Shown in pieces: positions 37,651-45,993 of a stretch of 64,000 bases of DNA. The notes beneath the pieces were generated by a model that was given only the letters and a program-made list of their open reading frames with translations, had not been told where the DNA came from and searched no databases. Numbering within the stretch: the first letter of the stretch is position 1; each line of letters begins with the position of its first letter. This stretch comes from UBA2421 sp002343075. GTDB taxonomy: Bacteria; Planctomycetota; Phycisphaerae; Tepidisphaerales; Tepidisphaeraceae. Location of the stretch: assembly GCA_937982565.1 (NCBI GenBank), contig CALJLN010000039.1:346280-410279 (forward strand). The letters are read 5' to 3'. A program made the translations under genes and the position numbers.

Positions 37651-37765
37651 ATGTAAACCAGGATTGATCGCCGGTAGGACCGGTTCCGACGTCCTTGTCG
37701 GGTCGGATCCTTTTAACTAAATCTCGAACTAGCTGAGCCTCGCAACACTCATGCGAGGTTGATCA

Positions 37766-38326
37766 TCAGGCGTTCTTGATCACTTCAATAATGCCCTGAG
37801 TCTTCACAACCATCTGATTCTCATCAAACAGGTGGAAAGACTGAACCAGCAGTTCATGGCTGCGGCGTTCGATGTCCAGGACATGCACGCTGCCGCTGAG
37901 GTCGCCGCGCGAAGGAACTTCTGCCATCATCAACTCGCGCTTCTGGGCGTACTCGATGATTTCGTGCCGCGAGGCGTCATAGAGCGTCTGGGTGAGTTGC
38001 TCTTCCTGCGTGCTGATCATGTAGCGGATGTTTCCGCCGCTGGTCATCTCGTGATATCGCTCACCGCGACAGGGAATCGACTGCACCAGCCCACGGTCGT
38101 TGAAGACGGTGGTATCGGGATTAGACAGAATCACTTCGGTGAGCGTGTGCGCACCAGAATCAAAGGTGATGACGTGCCCGCCTTCAACGAGCCACACCTG
38201 CGCGTCATAAGCGCGCCGGTCCACCTTCTCGCTTGCGAGAATGTTAAACAGTTCGGGGTGAAGCGTGCGCTGATAGAGCAGCAAGCTCAGGCCACCAGAA
38301 CGGCGTTGCTTCGTACGATTACTCAT
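37766..38326 (-). CDS. DUF2617-like protein
   Basis: 186 residues from the ATG at 38326 (protein opening MSNRTKQRR). The segment L-L-Y-Q-R-T-L-H-P-E-L-F-N-I near the N-terminus, H-V-I-T-F-D-S-G-A-H-T-L-T-E-V, and the late L-L-V-Q-S-F-H-L-F-D match my memory of the DUF2617 family of planctomycetes. No signal or membrane segment is seen and the function is unknown. A longer open frame to 38533 lacks family-like sequence. The 272 bp upstream to the next gene hold no recognised feature beyond an AT-rich stretch near 38570-38600. Confidence 0.7.
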   Translation of the reverse strand: MSNRTKQRRSGGLSLLLYQRTLHPELFNILASEKVDRRAYDAQVWLVEGGHVITFDSGAHTLTEVILSNPDTTVFNDRGLVQSIPCRGERYHEMTSGGNIRYMISTQEEQLTQTLYDASRHEIIEYAQKRELMMAEVPSRGDLSGSVHVLDIERRSHELLVQSFHLFDENQMVVKTQGIIEVIKNA

Positions 38327-38598
38327 CTGCGTCCATGCTCTTTCTAGAAGGCATTGGGCCTTCGAATGCGACAGACCGGCGAAACGCAAAGTCCGAACCC
38401 TGTCGAGGTTTAAGCTGGGGAATCTACCCGGCCCGTGCTGGGTAATTCGCATCTTCGTCGACGCCAGGTGTCTCCGAACGTCCTGTACGCCGCCCGCTTG
38501 GACTTGTTCAATGAATCGGGCAACCGGCCACACCGACCGGCCTCACTAAGACACGCAGAGTATAGAGATTTGTCGCGGCTGCGCTAAGAAAATAATTT

Positions 38599-39333
38599 CT
38601 AGCCGCCAATGGCAAAACGTCGCAGCAAGACGATCGATATGTCGTAACTCGCGTGTGCACCTACAGTTATGCCAAATCCGCGGAAAATGAAGATCACCCC
38701 AAAAAAAATTCCGGCCAGTGTGCGAAACACCATAGATCGCCACTCGAACCCTTCATGACCCCAGTAATGGTATAGGCTGAACAATGCAGCCGATAACAAA
38801 ATTGCGGTCGGAATCGCGATTTTTGATGCAATGCGAAGCACGTCTGTGAACAGCATGACCAGCAGCGTCATGCCGATGAGGCGGAAGACCAACTCTTCGT
38901 AAACCCCCGCGCCAATTGCCAAAACGACCCATTCCGTGTCACTGCGCGTCAACCCCCACATCGGAAGGTGCTGCGGCAGCGCCATGCCGAGGGCCAGCAA
39001 GGGGGCAGCTAGAATCACGCTCTCGACGGTCATCCCTGCGTAGACGAGCGGCTTGGGCCGCCATGGGTCTTTCCTGACGATATGCGACGCGAGCAGAATT
39101 CCCACCACCGCCAGCGCCGGGAGCATCGCACCGGTTGCGCCAAACCAGAGAAAGAACTTTTGCATCATCGCAAATGCTACGATCTGCGACGCGACCGCGT
39201 CCGGTTGGACATGATGCAGGTAGCGAACACCGAGTTCGTATGCCGCAATAAGGGGTAATACGAACAACAGGCTGTGGTAGGGCAGCTCGGACAGCCGAAA
39301 ATATCCGGCCCGCACCGCCGCTTGCTCACTCAC
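38599..39333 (-). CDS. CPBP family intramembrane metalloprotease
   Basis: 244 residues with six to eight membrane segments. The CPBP (Abi/Rce1) motifs are complete: E146-E147-x3-R151, F185-x3-H189, and H227-x3-D231. These residues form the zinc site of Rce1-type proteases. The start overlaps the fliM stop by 4 bp (ATGA), so the two are translated together. Such proteins act in CAAX-type processing, bacteriocin immunity or envelope protein turnover; the substrate here is unknown. Confidence 0.9.
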   Translation of the reverse strand: MSEQAAVRAGYFRLSELPYHSLLFVLPLIAAYELGVRYLHHVQPDAVASQIVAFAMMQKFFLWFGATGAMLPALAVVGILLASHIVRKDPWRPKPLVYAGMTVESVILAAPLLALGMALPQHLPMWGLTRSDTEWVVLAIGAGVYEELVFRLIGMTLLVMLFTDVLRIASKIAIPTAILLSAALFSLYHYWGHEGFEWRSMVFRTLAGIFFGVIFIFRGFGITVGAHASYDISIVLLRRFAIGG

Positions 39334-40379
39334 GCCGCCGCCCCCGACACGGCCCCCGCCGGCTTGTCTTCCTGTTCTTCGACCACGCGTGTGACGCGCA
39401 CCGACTTCTGCCCCCTAAACTGCCCCACTTGCCCATAGAACTTCCTGCGGCCCTCGATTTCCACCCATACATCGCTCTCAATTGCATGTTGCGTGGTAAT
39501 CAAGTCGCCCGGCTGCAGGGCAATCAACTCGTTGAGCGTCATCGTCGTGCGTGCCAAGAACGTCCGCAACTCCAGCGGTGCAATACTCACGCTCTTGCGC
39601 AGCCGCCGACCCTGATCGGTCGAATCGCCCTTCCTCTGGTAGGTAAACCAACTCTGCTGCGCGAGGATTCCCATGATGGGTTCCAGCAGATTATACGGAA
39701 TGCAAAGGCTCATCGTGCCGGCGCGATTACCCATCTTCAGCTCAAAGCCGATGACCACCACCGTCTCATTAGGCGGCACAATCTGCACAAGCTGCGGGTT
39801 GGACTCGAAATCCTGCACGGAAAAGGTGCAAGGCGTGAGGTTGCTCCAGGCCTCGCTCAGTTGGGCTGTCGCGCGATCGGTGATGCGCTGTACCAGCCGC
39901 TGTTCGATCTGGGTCAGTGGCCGTTGCGGAATGAACAAATCTGCATTGCTCCCGCCGAGCAGGCGATCGATCACGGGATAGATGATCAGCGGGCTGATTT
40001 CCAGGCAAAGCTGGCTGTCGAGTTGCTCGGCTTTTAGCAGGTTAAAACAGGTCGGGTTGGGCAAGGAGTGGATAAACTCGCTGTAGGTGAGCTGCTCGAT
40101 GTGCGCCACCGACACTTCAATGATTGTGCGCAGATATCCCGAGAGCGCAGCCCCGAAGTTTCTGGCGAACGATTCATGCAGCGCCTCGAGTGCGCGCATC
40201 TGCTCTTTGCTCACGCGCTCGGGTCGTTTGAAGTCGTACGCCGCGACTGACACCGGCGCGGCACCGCCGCCGTCACCACTGTCTGACCGCTGTTCGGCCA
40301 GGGGCGGCGCACTCATAGAGCCGCTGTCTACCGCAGCAAGCAGCGCATCAACCTCTGATTGATCCAGTACGTCCGTCAC
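39330..40379 (-). CDS. fliM: Flagellar motor switch protein FliM
   Basis: 349 residues from the GTG at 40379, preceded by GGGAGG eight bases upstream; a TTG at 40400 gives no better site. The N-terminus has the CheY-binding-type motif D-Q-S-E-V-D-A-L-L. The middle domain contains Y-S-E-F-I-H-S-L-P-N-P-T, typical of FliM, and the SpoA-like C-terminal domain is at about 260-335. FliM forms the rotor C-ring with FliG and FliN. No other flagellar gene is in the window; the partner in the operon is a CPBP protease. Confidence 0.95.
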   Translation of the reverse strand: MTDVLDQSEVDALLAAVDSGSMSAPPLAEQRSDSGDGGGAAPVSVAAYDFKRPERVSKEQMRALEALHESFARNFGAALSGYLRTIIEVSVAHIEQLTYSEFIHSLPNPTCFNLLKAEQLDSQLCLEISPLIIYPVIDRLLGGSNADLFIPQRPLTQIEQRLVQRITDRATAQLSEAWSNLTPCTFSVQDFESNPQLVQIVPPNETVVVIGFELKMGNRAGTMSLCIPYNLLEPIMGILAQQSWFTYQRKGDSTDQGRRLRKSVSIAPLELRTFLARTTMTLNELIALQPGDLITTQHAIESDVWVEIEGRRKFYGQVGQFRGQKSVRVTRVVEEQEDKPAGAVSGAAA

Positions 40380-40555
40380 GCAGCGACCTCCCTGTCGCAA
40401 TGCAAACCCGGCCGAGCCACAACAAGATTATCGGACGCAGCCGGGCCGACGCTTGAATCCATCCAAGCACGATTCCGGCCCGATCGCGCGCCCTTCCGAT
40501 TAAGACGGGCCGCAAGCCTCTCGATAACAGTAACAGATTCTCGACGTAAATCACT

Positions 40556-41926
40556 ATGAATAGCGACTTTAGCCCGACGTTCGATCAATCCATCGCCCAT
40601 CAGCGCCGCGCCGCGCGCGTTCTGCCCGGCGGCGCGCACACTTACGCCAAGGGCGACGACCAGTTTCCCGAGGGCATGTGCCCCGTCATTGTCCGCGGGA
40701 AGGGTTGCCGGGTGGCCGACAAAGACGGCAACGAATTCATCGAATATGGAGCGGGTGTGCGGTCGATCACACTTGGCCACGGCTTTAAGCCCGTCTGCGA
40801 TGCCGCATATCGCCTGAGCCTCGCCGGCATGAACTTTGTGCGTCCCGCCAATATCGAACTCATTGCCGCCGAGAAGATGTTGCAGGTCATCCGCGGCGCG
40901 GACATGGTGAAGTTCGGCAAGAATGGTAGTGACGCCGTCACCGCCGCCGTCAAAGTCGCCCGGGCACACACGGGCCGCGACATGGTTGCGGTGTGCGGTG
41001 ATCATCCATTCTTCAGCGTTCACGACTGGTTCATCGGCAGCACGCCAATGGACTCCGGGGTGCCGCGCTACGCCCGCGGGTTGACGCTGAAGTTCAAGTA
41101 CAACGACCTTGCGAGCGTGGAACAGTTGTTTGAGTCATACCCGAACAAGATCGCCTGCGTCATCCTCGAACCCGAAGCCGGCGAACCACCGAAGCAAATG
41201 TTTCTGCACCGCCTGCGCGACTTGGCCCACCGACATGGCGCGCTGTTCATACTAGATGAGACCATTACCGGCTTCCGCTGGCACCTCGGCGGCGGGCAGG
41301 CGATGTATCACATCGACCCCGACCTCTCGACGTTCGGCAAAGCCATGGCCAACGGCTACCCGGTTTCGGCGCTGTGCGGCAAACGTGAGTTCATGAAGCT
41401 CACCGGGATCGAACACAACGATCGAGAACGATGCTTCGCGATGTCGCTCACCCACGGCGGGGAAACCGCTTCGCTCGCGGCGTTCATCCGCACCGCGCAG
41501 ATCTATCAGACGCGCAACATCGTCGAAACCCTGCACCGCCAGGGCCAGCGCCTGCTTGACGGCGTGACGCGCGAGATCCGGCGCGCCGGCGTGGCAGACT
41601 ATTTCAAGGTGTCCGGCCGACCCTGCCTGCTGCTCTTTGCCACGCTTGATGAAAACAAGATGCGCAGCCAGCCATTCCGCACACTCTTCCTGCAGGAGCT
41701 AATGCGCCGAGGCGTGCTGGCGCCCAACTTCGCCGTCAATGCGTCGCACTCTGATGCCGACATCGATCAGACCATTCAAGCGGTCGGCGAATCGCTCAAC
41801 ATCTACGCGCGCGCGTTGGAAGACGGCGTAGAAAAGTACCTCGCCGGCCGAGCGGTCTCACCAGTCTTCCGCAAGTACAACACCGCCCCGCCGCTACAAC
41901 TTCCCGCGCGACGCGAGGTGGCGTGA
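40556..41926 (+). CDS. Class III PLP aminotransferase (glutamate-1-semialdehyde aminomutase-like)
   Basis: 456 residues. The PLP lysine is K262 in S-T-F-G-K-A-M-A-N-G, with D234 in F-I-L-D-E-T-I-T-G-F-R and the N-terminal R-V-L-P-G-G-A-H-T-Y motif. The fold group includes HemL, but the sequence M-V-K-F-G-K-N-G-S-D-A and the extended C-terminus are more like the HemL-related aminotransferases found in surface-polysaccharide clusters. I therefore do not call it hemL. It stands alone, divergent from fliM, and its 3' end faces the repeat at 41945. Confidence 0.8.
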   Translation: MNSDFSPTFDQSIAHQRRAARVLPGGAHTYAKGDDQFPEGMCPVIVRGKGCRVADKDGNEFIEYGAGVRSITLGHGFKPVCDAAYRLSLAGMNFVRPANIELIAAEKMLQVIRGADMVKFGKNGSDAVTAAVKVARAHTGRDMVAVCGDHPFFSVHDWFIGSTPMDSGVPRYARGLTLKFKYNDLASVEQLFESYPNKIACVILEPEAGEPPKQMFLHRLRDLAHRHGALFILDETITGFRWHLGGGQAMYHIDPDLSTFGKAMANGYPVSALCGKREFMKLTGIEHNDRERCFAMSLTHGGETASLAAFIRTAQIYQTRNIVETLHRQGQRLLDGVTREIRRAGVADYFKVSGRPCLLLFATLDENKMRSQPFRTLFLQELMRRGVLAPNFAVNASHSDADIDQTIQAVGESLNIYARALEDGVEKYLAGRAVSPVFRKYNTAPPLQLPARREVA

Positions 41927-41944
41927 TCGGCGCGGGTTGAGCCA

Positions 41945-42087
41945 TCACGGCAGATATATAACCGGCCCCTTCTCCACCGCCGGGCCGCCTGCGTCCCAGC
42001 CGCCGCCGAGGGCTTTGTAGAGGGCGACCAGGTTCGTGGAGACGGTCTGGTCGCTGGTGACGAATTGGCTTTCGACGTCGAGCAGGC
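41945..42087 (-). repeat. 143-bp direct repeat, copy A: detached 3' end of an efflux outer-membrane gene
   Basis: Identical at 140 of 143 positions to 42628-42770, in the same orientation. In the matching frame it encodes the last 47 residues and the stop codon of the outer-membrane factor. Of the three differences, two are silent and one changes Asp to Glu. The copy has no start and ends abruptly at 42087, so it is a gene fragment. It begins 18 bp after the aminotransferase stop. Confidence 0.95.
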
Positions 42088-42100
42088 GGTGTCGCCGCCG

Positions 42101-42358
42101 TCAGTATGCCTCACGGCGGTTCGCAATAGACAACACGAACACTTTTTTCCCGGCGTCGTCGATACGGTAAATCACACGCCAGACACCGACGCGAAATCGT
42201 GACAAGCCCGCGTATTCGCCCGCGAGCCGCTTAATGTTGTTGTGGCGACGTGGATCGCGCTCTAAAACCGTAAAACAGTGCACGAGTTTGCTCGCCAAGG
42301 GCCTGTCGGCATCTGCGAAAAACTCGCGTGCTTCCGGAGAGAGTATGACCTCATACAT
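42101..42358 (-). CDS. RelE/ParE-type toxin
   Basis: 85 residues, with the compact RelE/ParE pattern: opening M-Y-E-V-I-L-S-P-E-A-R-E-F-F, middle L-S-R-F-R-V-G-V-W-R-V-I-Y-R-I-D-D, and ending V-F-V-L-S-I-A-N-R-R-E-A-Y. Such toxins either cut mRNA at the ribosome or poison gyrase; this sequence does not separate the two. It overlaps the upstream antitoxin gene by 8 bp, the usual arrangement. The stop lies 14 bp from repeat copy A. Confidence 0.9.
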   Translation of the reverse strand: MYEVILSPEAREFFADADRPLASKLVHCFTVLERDPRRHNNIKRLAGEYAGLSRFRVGVWRVIYRIDDAGKKVFVLSIANRREAY

Positions 42359-42542
42359 CCGACCGAACCTTACGCCAGCTTACCCCTTTGCCCGCCGCGA
42401 TCGCCTTTTCCGCCGCGCTGAGGCGTTTGGCAAGCCCCGGACGGATCAGGAAGTCAACATAGTCGGCCAACGACTCAAGTCGCGCCGGCGGCAGCTTATC
42501 GACCGCTTTCTTTATCTCCCGGCGAAGTTCGGTGGTACTCAT
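42351..42542 (-). CDS. Antitoxin of the RelE/ParE pair
   Basis: 63 residues, small and charged, opening with E-L-R-R-E-I-K-K-A-V-D-K-L-P and ending with A-A-G-K-G-V-S-W-R-K-V. That is the typical layout of DUF2281/RelB-like antitoxins, with a helical N-terminal part and a toxin-binding tail. It precedes and overlaps the toxin gene. Antitoxin and toxin are normally autoregulated as a complex on their own promoter, and a matching promoter is visible upstream. Confidence 0.85.
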   Translation of the reverse strand: MSTTELRREIKKAVDKLPPARLESLADYVDFLIRPGLAKRLSAAEKAIAAGKGVSWRKVRSDV

Positions 42543-42548
42543 GACACG

Positions 42549-42578
42549 ATTCTATGCTGAATGTCGTCCGCCGGCTAA
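42549..42578 (-). promoter_or_regulatory. Candidate sigma-70 promoter of the toxin-antitoxin pair
   Basis: On the minus strand a TTAGCC (-35, 42573-42578) and TAGAAT (-10, 42549-42554) are separated by 18 bp, ending 6 bp before the antitoxin ATG. The short leader is unusual, and the -35 matches only partly. Confidence 0.45.
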
Positions 42579-42627
42579 CCGAAAAGCATGGAACAGTACA
42601 CGGGGCAGATTTACCGAAACATTACTG

Positions 42628-42770
42628 TCACGGCAGATAAATCACCGGCCCCTTATCCACCGCCGGGCCGCCTGCGTCCCAGCCGCCGCCGAGGGCTTTG
42701 TAGAGGGCGACCAGGTTCGTGGAGACGGTCTGGTCGCTGGTGACGAATTGGCTTTCGACGTCGAGCAGGC
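42628..42770 (-). repeat. 143-bp direct repeat, copy B: 3' end of the intact outer-membrane factor gene
   Basis: Forms the genuine C-terminal 47 codons and stop of the gene at 42628-44106 and matches copy A (41945-42087) at 140 of 143 positions. The 540 bp between the copies hold only the toxin-antitoxin pair and its promoter. Confidence 0.95.
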
Positions 42771-44106
42771 TTCTCTGGGCGTCGAGCACGTCTTGAAACG
42801 GGGTCAGCCCCTGCCGATACAACTGGTCGGCCAAGTCGACCGCGCGCTGACTCGAGCTCACCGCGGCTGCGAGGCTCGCGCGGCGCTCCTGCTCTCGGCG
42901 ATACGAACCCATCGCGTTCTCAACTTCTTCCAGCGAGAGCAGAACGGTTTGATCATAAAAACGCAGCGTCTGTTCGCGGCGGGCTTCCTGTGCCTTGATG
43001 TTTCCCTGCACGCGGCCGAAGTTGAGCAATTGCCACCGCATCGATGGGCCGATGCCCCAGCCGAAGCTGTCTTCGTCGAACAGGCTCTTGATATTCCGCG
43101 ACGTGTAACCGAAATCGCCGGTGATGCTGAACCGCGGGAACAAATCGGCGACCGCTACGCCGATGCGCGCAGTCTCCGCGGCCACGTTGCGCTCGGCGCG
43201 GCGAATGTCGGGCCGGCGGCGCAGCAGTTCGCTCGGCAACCCCGCGGGGATCGTCGGCGCCGCTTGCGGAATCGCCTTGATATCCGACAGTTCATCCTTC
43301 AGCGTCTCAGGGTTGGAACCACACAAAACGCTGATGCGGCGAATCGCCTGGCGTACCTGATCCTGCAGCGGCGGGATCTGCGAGCGCGTGGTGAGCGCCT
43401 GCGCCTCAGCGCGAGCCACGTCCAGATCGCTGGTAAGGCCGGCGCGGAATCGGCTGCGCGTCAAATCGAGGGTCTGGTCCTGTGTTTGCAGGTTCTTCTC
43501 AACAATGATCAGTTGCCGCTGCGCGCCTCGGAGAATGATGTAGTTTCGCGCAACATCACTGACAAGGGTGATGAGCACGTCGCGTTGATCTTCGATGATC
43601 GCACCAAAATCGGCATCGGATGCTTCGATCGAGCGGCGCACCCCGCCGAAGATGTCGATCTCCCAGGAAGCATCGAAGCCGGCCGACCAGTTATGGCGGT
43701 CGGGGTCGCTCGCGAAACCGCTGGCACCCGAGCCGAGGCCGTCCTCATTGCTGCCGCGGCGGTCATGGCGATAGCCAGCCTTGCCGTCCAATGCCGGGAA
43801 CAACCCGGATTTGCTGCCAATGTAAAGCGCACGTCCCTCCTGCACCCGTGCCGCTGCAATCTTCAGGTCGTTGTTGCCGGCGACGGCTCGGTCGATCAGC
43901 GCAGTGAGTTGCGGATCATCGAACACTTCCCACCACGATCCGAGCGTTGAAGGCTGAGTGGCCGGCTGTGTCGAAGCGGCGCTCTCGCCGTAGGCTAATG
44001 GAGTTTCGACGCTCGGAGGAGCATAGTTCGGCCCGACCGCACACCCCCCCACCGCAAGCACGAGTGACCCACCGACGGACCAGGCTGCAATTCGATTCAC
44101 AGGCAT
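42628..44106 (-). CDS. RND/ABC-type efflux outer-membrane factor lipoprotein (NodT family)
   Basis: 492 residues from the ATG at 44106 (AAGGA upstream); a GTG at 44130 would add eight. A lipoprotein signal ends in V-G-G-C, followed by A-V-G-P-N-Y, the hallmark of NodT/OprM-like factors. Two OEP repeats follow (about 60-270 and 280-480) with L-x-x-A-x-x-x-N-x-D-L-K-I-A-A-A-R-V and R-R-P-D-I-R-R-A-E-R-N motifs. It forms the outer-membrane channel for the pump encoded upstream. It is the last gene of the tetR operon, 81 bp after the fusion protein gene. Confidence 0.93.
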   Translation of the reverse strand: MPVNRIAAWSVGGSLVLAVGGCAVGPNYAPPSVETPLAYGESAASTQPATQPSTLGSWWEVFDDPQLTALIDRAVAGNNDLKIAAARVQEGRALYIGSKSGLFPALDGKAGYRHDRRGSNEDGLGSGASGFASDPDRHNWSAGFDASWEIDIFGGVRRSIEASDADFGAIIEDQRDVLITLVSDVARNYIILRGAQRQLIIVEKNLQTQDQTLDLTRSRFRAGLTSDLDVARAEAQALTTRSQIPPLQDQVRQAIRRISVLCGSNPETLKDELSDIKAIPQAAPTIPAGLPSELLRRRPDIRRAERNVAAETARIGVAVADLFPRFSITGDFGYTSRNIKSLFDEDSFGWGIGPSMRWQLLNFGRVQGNIKAQEARREQTLRFYDQTVLLSLEEVENAMGSYRREQERRASLAAAVSSSQRAVDLADQLYRQGLTPFQDVLDAQRSLLDVESQFVTSDQTVSTNLVALYKALGGGWDAGGPAVDKGPVIYLP

Positions 44107-44187
44107 GTTGGTAAAATCCTTCCGATTCACTTCTTCAAGCCCGCACGTTGCGCGGGCTGGAGATCATAGTGATGCAAGTCGTGGAAC

Positions 44188-45192
44188 CTAATCTGGTGCA
44201 CCCGCTGCGCTCCCGGCGACTTTCCCCACCACCTTGGTTGTGGTGGCACCGCCGACCGGTGGCGCTTCGATGAAAACATCCATCTGCTGGCCCACATATA
44301 CCGGGATGGCACTTCGCTCGAACGCATAAAGGACCTGGAGCACGCGGGTGTCCACCCGCTCGGTGCTCTCGCCGGTAAGACTTCTTTTCGGCACAACGTA
44401 CGGCTCGACACGAACGAATTCGCAAAGCGTCGATAGTTCGCTGTTGCCCCGCAGAAACGCCTTGGCGCGGGCGTCGGTCTTCAGCCGCCAGGCGTCATTC
44501 TCATCGACATCGACGCGCACATGCAGCTTTGCGGTATCGCCAAGCAACATCAGCGGCTGCGCCATGACCCCCGCCGCTGCGAACTCACCTGCGCGGACTT
44601 TCACCTGCAACACCTGGCAATCGACCGGCGCCCGCACGAGCGTGCGATCGATCAGCTTCTGAATCGCCGCGACCCCCGCCGCGGCGGCGGCCACTTGCGC
44701 CCTGGCCTGCTGCACGCTGGCTTCACCCGTGGCAACGGCAAACCGGCGCTTGTCATACTCGTCCTTACTGACGGCGCGAGGGTCAGCCTGTTTGATCGTG
44801 TCATATCGCTCAAACTGGTTCTGCAGATCAGCCAGGCTTGCATCGCTCACTGCAAGCTGTGCTTCGGCTGAGACTACGCTCGCCTGCGCCCGCAGCAGGT
44901 CGGCTTGCAGGTCGCGATCGTCGATCTTAAACAGCGGATCGCCGGTCTTCACGCTGTCACCGACTTTCACAAAAACATCGAGGACCGCGCCCGGGACTGT
45001 CGCGCCAACTGAGATATTCTCACTCCGCGCCTCAACAATGCCTGCTCCGGCGATGTACGCGTCGAAAGGTGCTGCAGCGGGCTGGGCCACAGGCTGGCTG
45101 GCGGGCACGGGCGTGTTGCCGGCGCGCACGAAAAGGATCGCAAACACCAGCCCCGCCAGCGCAACAATCGGTAAGACATACTTTGTAAACAT
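44188..45192 (-). CDS. HlyD/MacA-type membrane fusion protein
   Basis: 334 residues from the ATG at 45192, with AGGAG six bases upstream. One N-terminal membrane helix (about 5-24) anchors it. A biotinyl/lipoyl-like strand G-A-V-L-D-V-F-V-K-V-G-D-S-V-K-T-G-D-P-L-F follows, then a coiled-coil hairpin (about 90-170, Ala/Gln-rich) and a beta-barrel region. It links the inner-membrane ABC complex to the outer-membrane factor encoded next. The DevB branch of this family is the closest by gene order. Confidence 0.92.
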   Translation of the reverse strand: MFTKYVLPIVALAGLVFAILFVRAGNTPVPASQPVAQPAAAPFDAYIAGAGIVEARSENISVGATVPGAVLDVFVKVGDSVKTGDPLFKIDDRDLQADLLRAQASVVSAEAQLAVSDASLADLQNQFERYDTIKQADPRAVSKDEYDKRRFAVATGEASVQQARAQVAAAAAGVAAIQKLIDRTLVRAPVDCQVLQVKVRAGEFAAAGVMAQPLMLLGDTAKLHVRVDVDENDAWRLKTDARAKAFLRGNSELSTLCEFVRVEPYVVPKRSLTGESTERVDTRVLQVLYAFERSAIPVYVGQQMDVFIEAPPVGGATTTKVVGKVAGSAAGAPD

Positions 45193-45218
45193 CACAATCT
45201 CCTGTGCCGTCGGCGAAA

Positions 45219-45989
45219 CTAGGGCGCGGCGCTCTGTGCCGTCTCGGCGCTGTTACTAATGCTGACGATTTTCCCGTCATCCATGCGCGCAATACGGTCG
45301 GCAAACTCAAAAATGCGCTGGTCGTGGGTCACAATGATCAGTGCGCGATCCGGTCCGACGGCCACTTCTTTCATTAACTCCATCACGCGGTGGCCCGTGT
45401 CGTGGTCGAGGGCGCTGGTGGGCTCGTCACACACGATGAGCTTCGGCGAATGCACGAGTGCGCGGGCAATCGCCACCCGCTGCTGCTGCCCGCCGGAAAG
45501 CTGTTTTGGCAGCGACCTCATTCGATCGACGAGGTTGACTCGCCGCAGCGCCTCCTCCGCACGTTCCAGGGCCTGTTTTCGAGGCATTCCGTTGATGAGC
45601 AACGGCACCGCGGCGTTTTCTACAGCGGTGAGCGTGGGAAGGAGATTAAACGCCTGAAAGACAAAGCCAATGTTCTGCCCGCGCCACCTGGTGCGCTCGC
45701 CTCCACGCATTTGCATAAAGTCATGGCCGAACACAACGCACTCGCCTTCTTCATGATCGAGAATGCCTGCGATCACACTGATGAGCGTCGTCTTTCCGCA
45801 CCCACTCGGGCCGACGAGCATGAGCAACTCGCCTGTGCTCACCGTCAAATCAACACCGCGGAGCGCTTTGACGGCGTTGCCGTTACCGGCGCCGTTCTGT
45901 CCGCCGTAGATCTTGACCAGATTGCGACACTCGACCGCAGTACGGGCGGTTGGCGGTGCAGATTCTGGTTGTTCGGTCACTCTCAACAT
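45219..45989 (-). CDS. ABC transporter ATPase (MacB/LolD/DevA-like)
   Basis: 256 residues from the ATG at 45989; the AAAGGA of its ribosome-binding site overlaps the stop of the permease gene. Walker A is G-P-S-G-C-G-K-T-T, the signature is L-S-G-G-Q-Q-Q-R-V-A and Walker B is L-I-V-C-D-E-P-T-S-A-L-D. The A-F-N-L-L-P-T-L-T-A-V-E-N segment is typical of the LolD/MacB/DevA group, which power mechanical export rather than import. It is 4 bp downstream of its permease. Confidence 0.94.
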   Translation of the reverse strand: MLRVTEQPESAPPTARTAVECRNLVKIYGGQNGAGNGNAVKALRGVDLTVSTGELLMLVGPSGCGKTTLISVIAGILDHEEGECVVFGHDFMQMRGGERTRWRGQNIGFVFQAFNLLPTLTAVENAAVPLLINGMPRKQALERAEEALRRVNLVDRMRSLPKQLSGGQQQRVAIARALVHSPKLIVCDEPTSALDHDTGHRVMELMKEVAVGPDRALIIVTHDQRIFEFADRIARMDDGKIVSISNSAETAQSAAP

Positions 45990-45993
45990 ACAT

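Noticed and set aside
41803..42126. 107-codon minus-strand frame across repeat copy A
   Set aside because: It is in a different frame from the outer-membrane factor and runs into the opposite aminotransferase 3' end. The fragment's real frame has no start.
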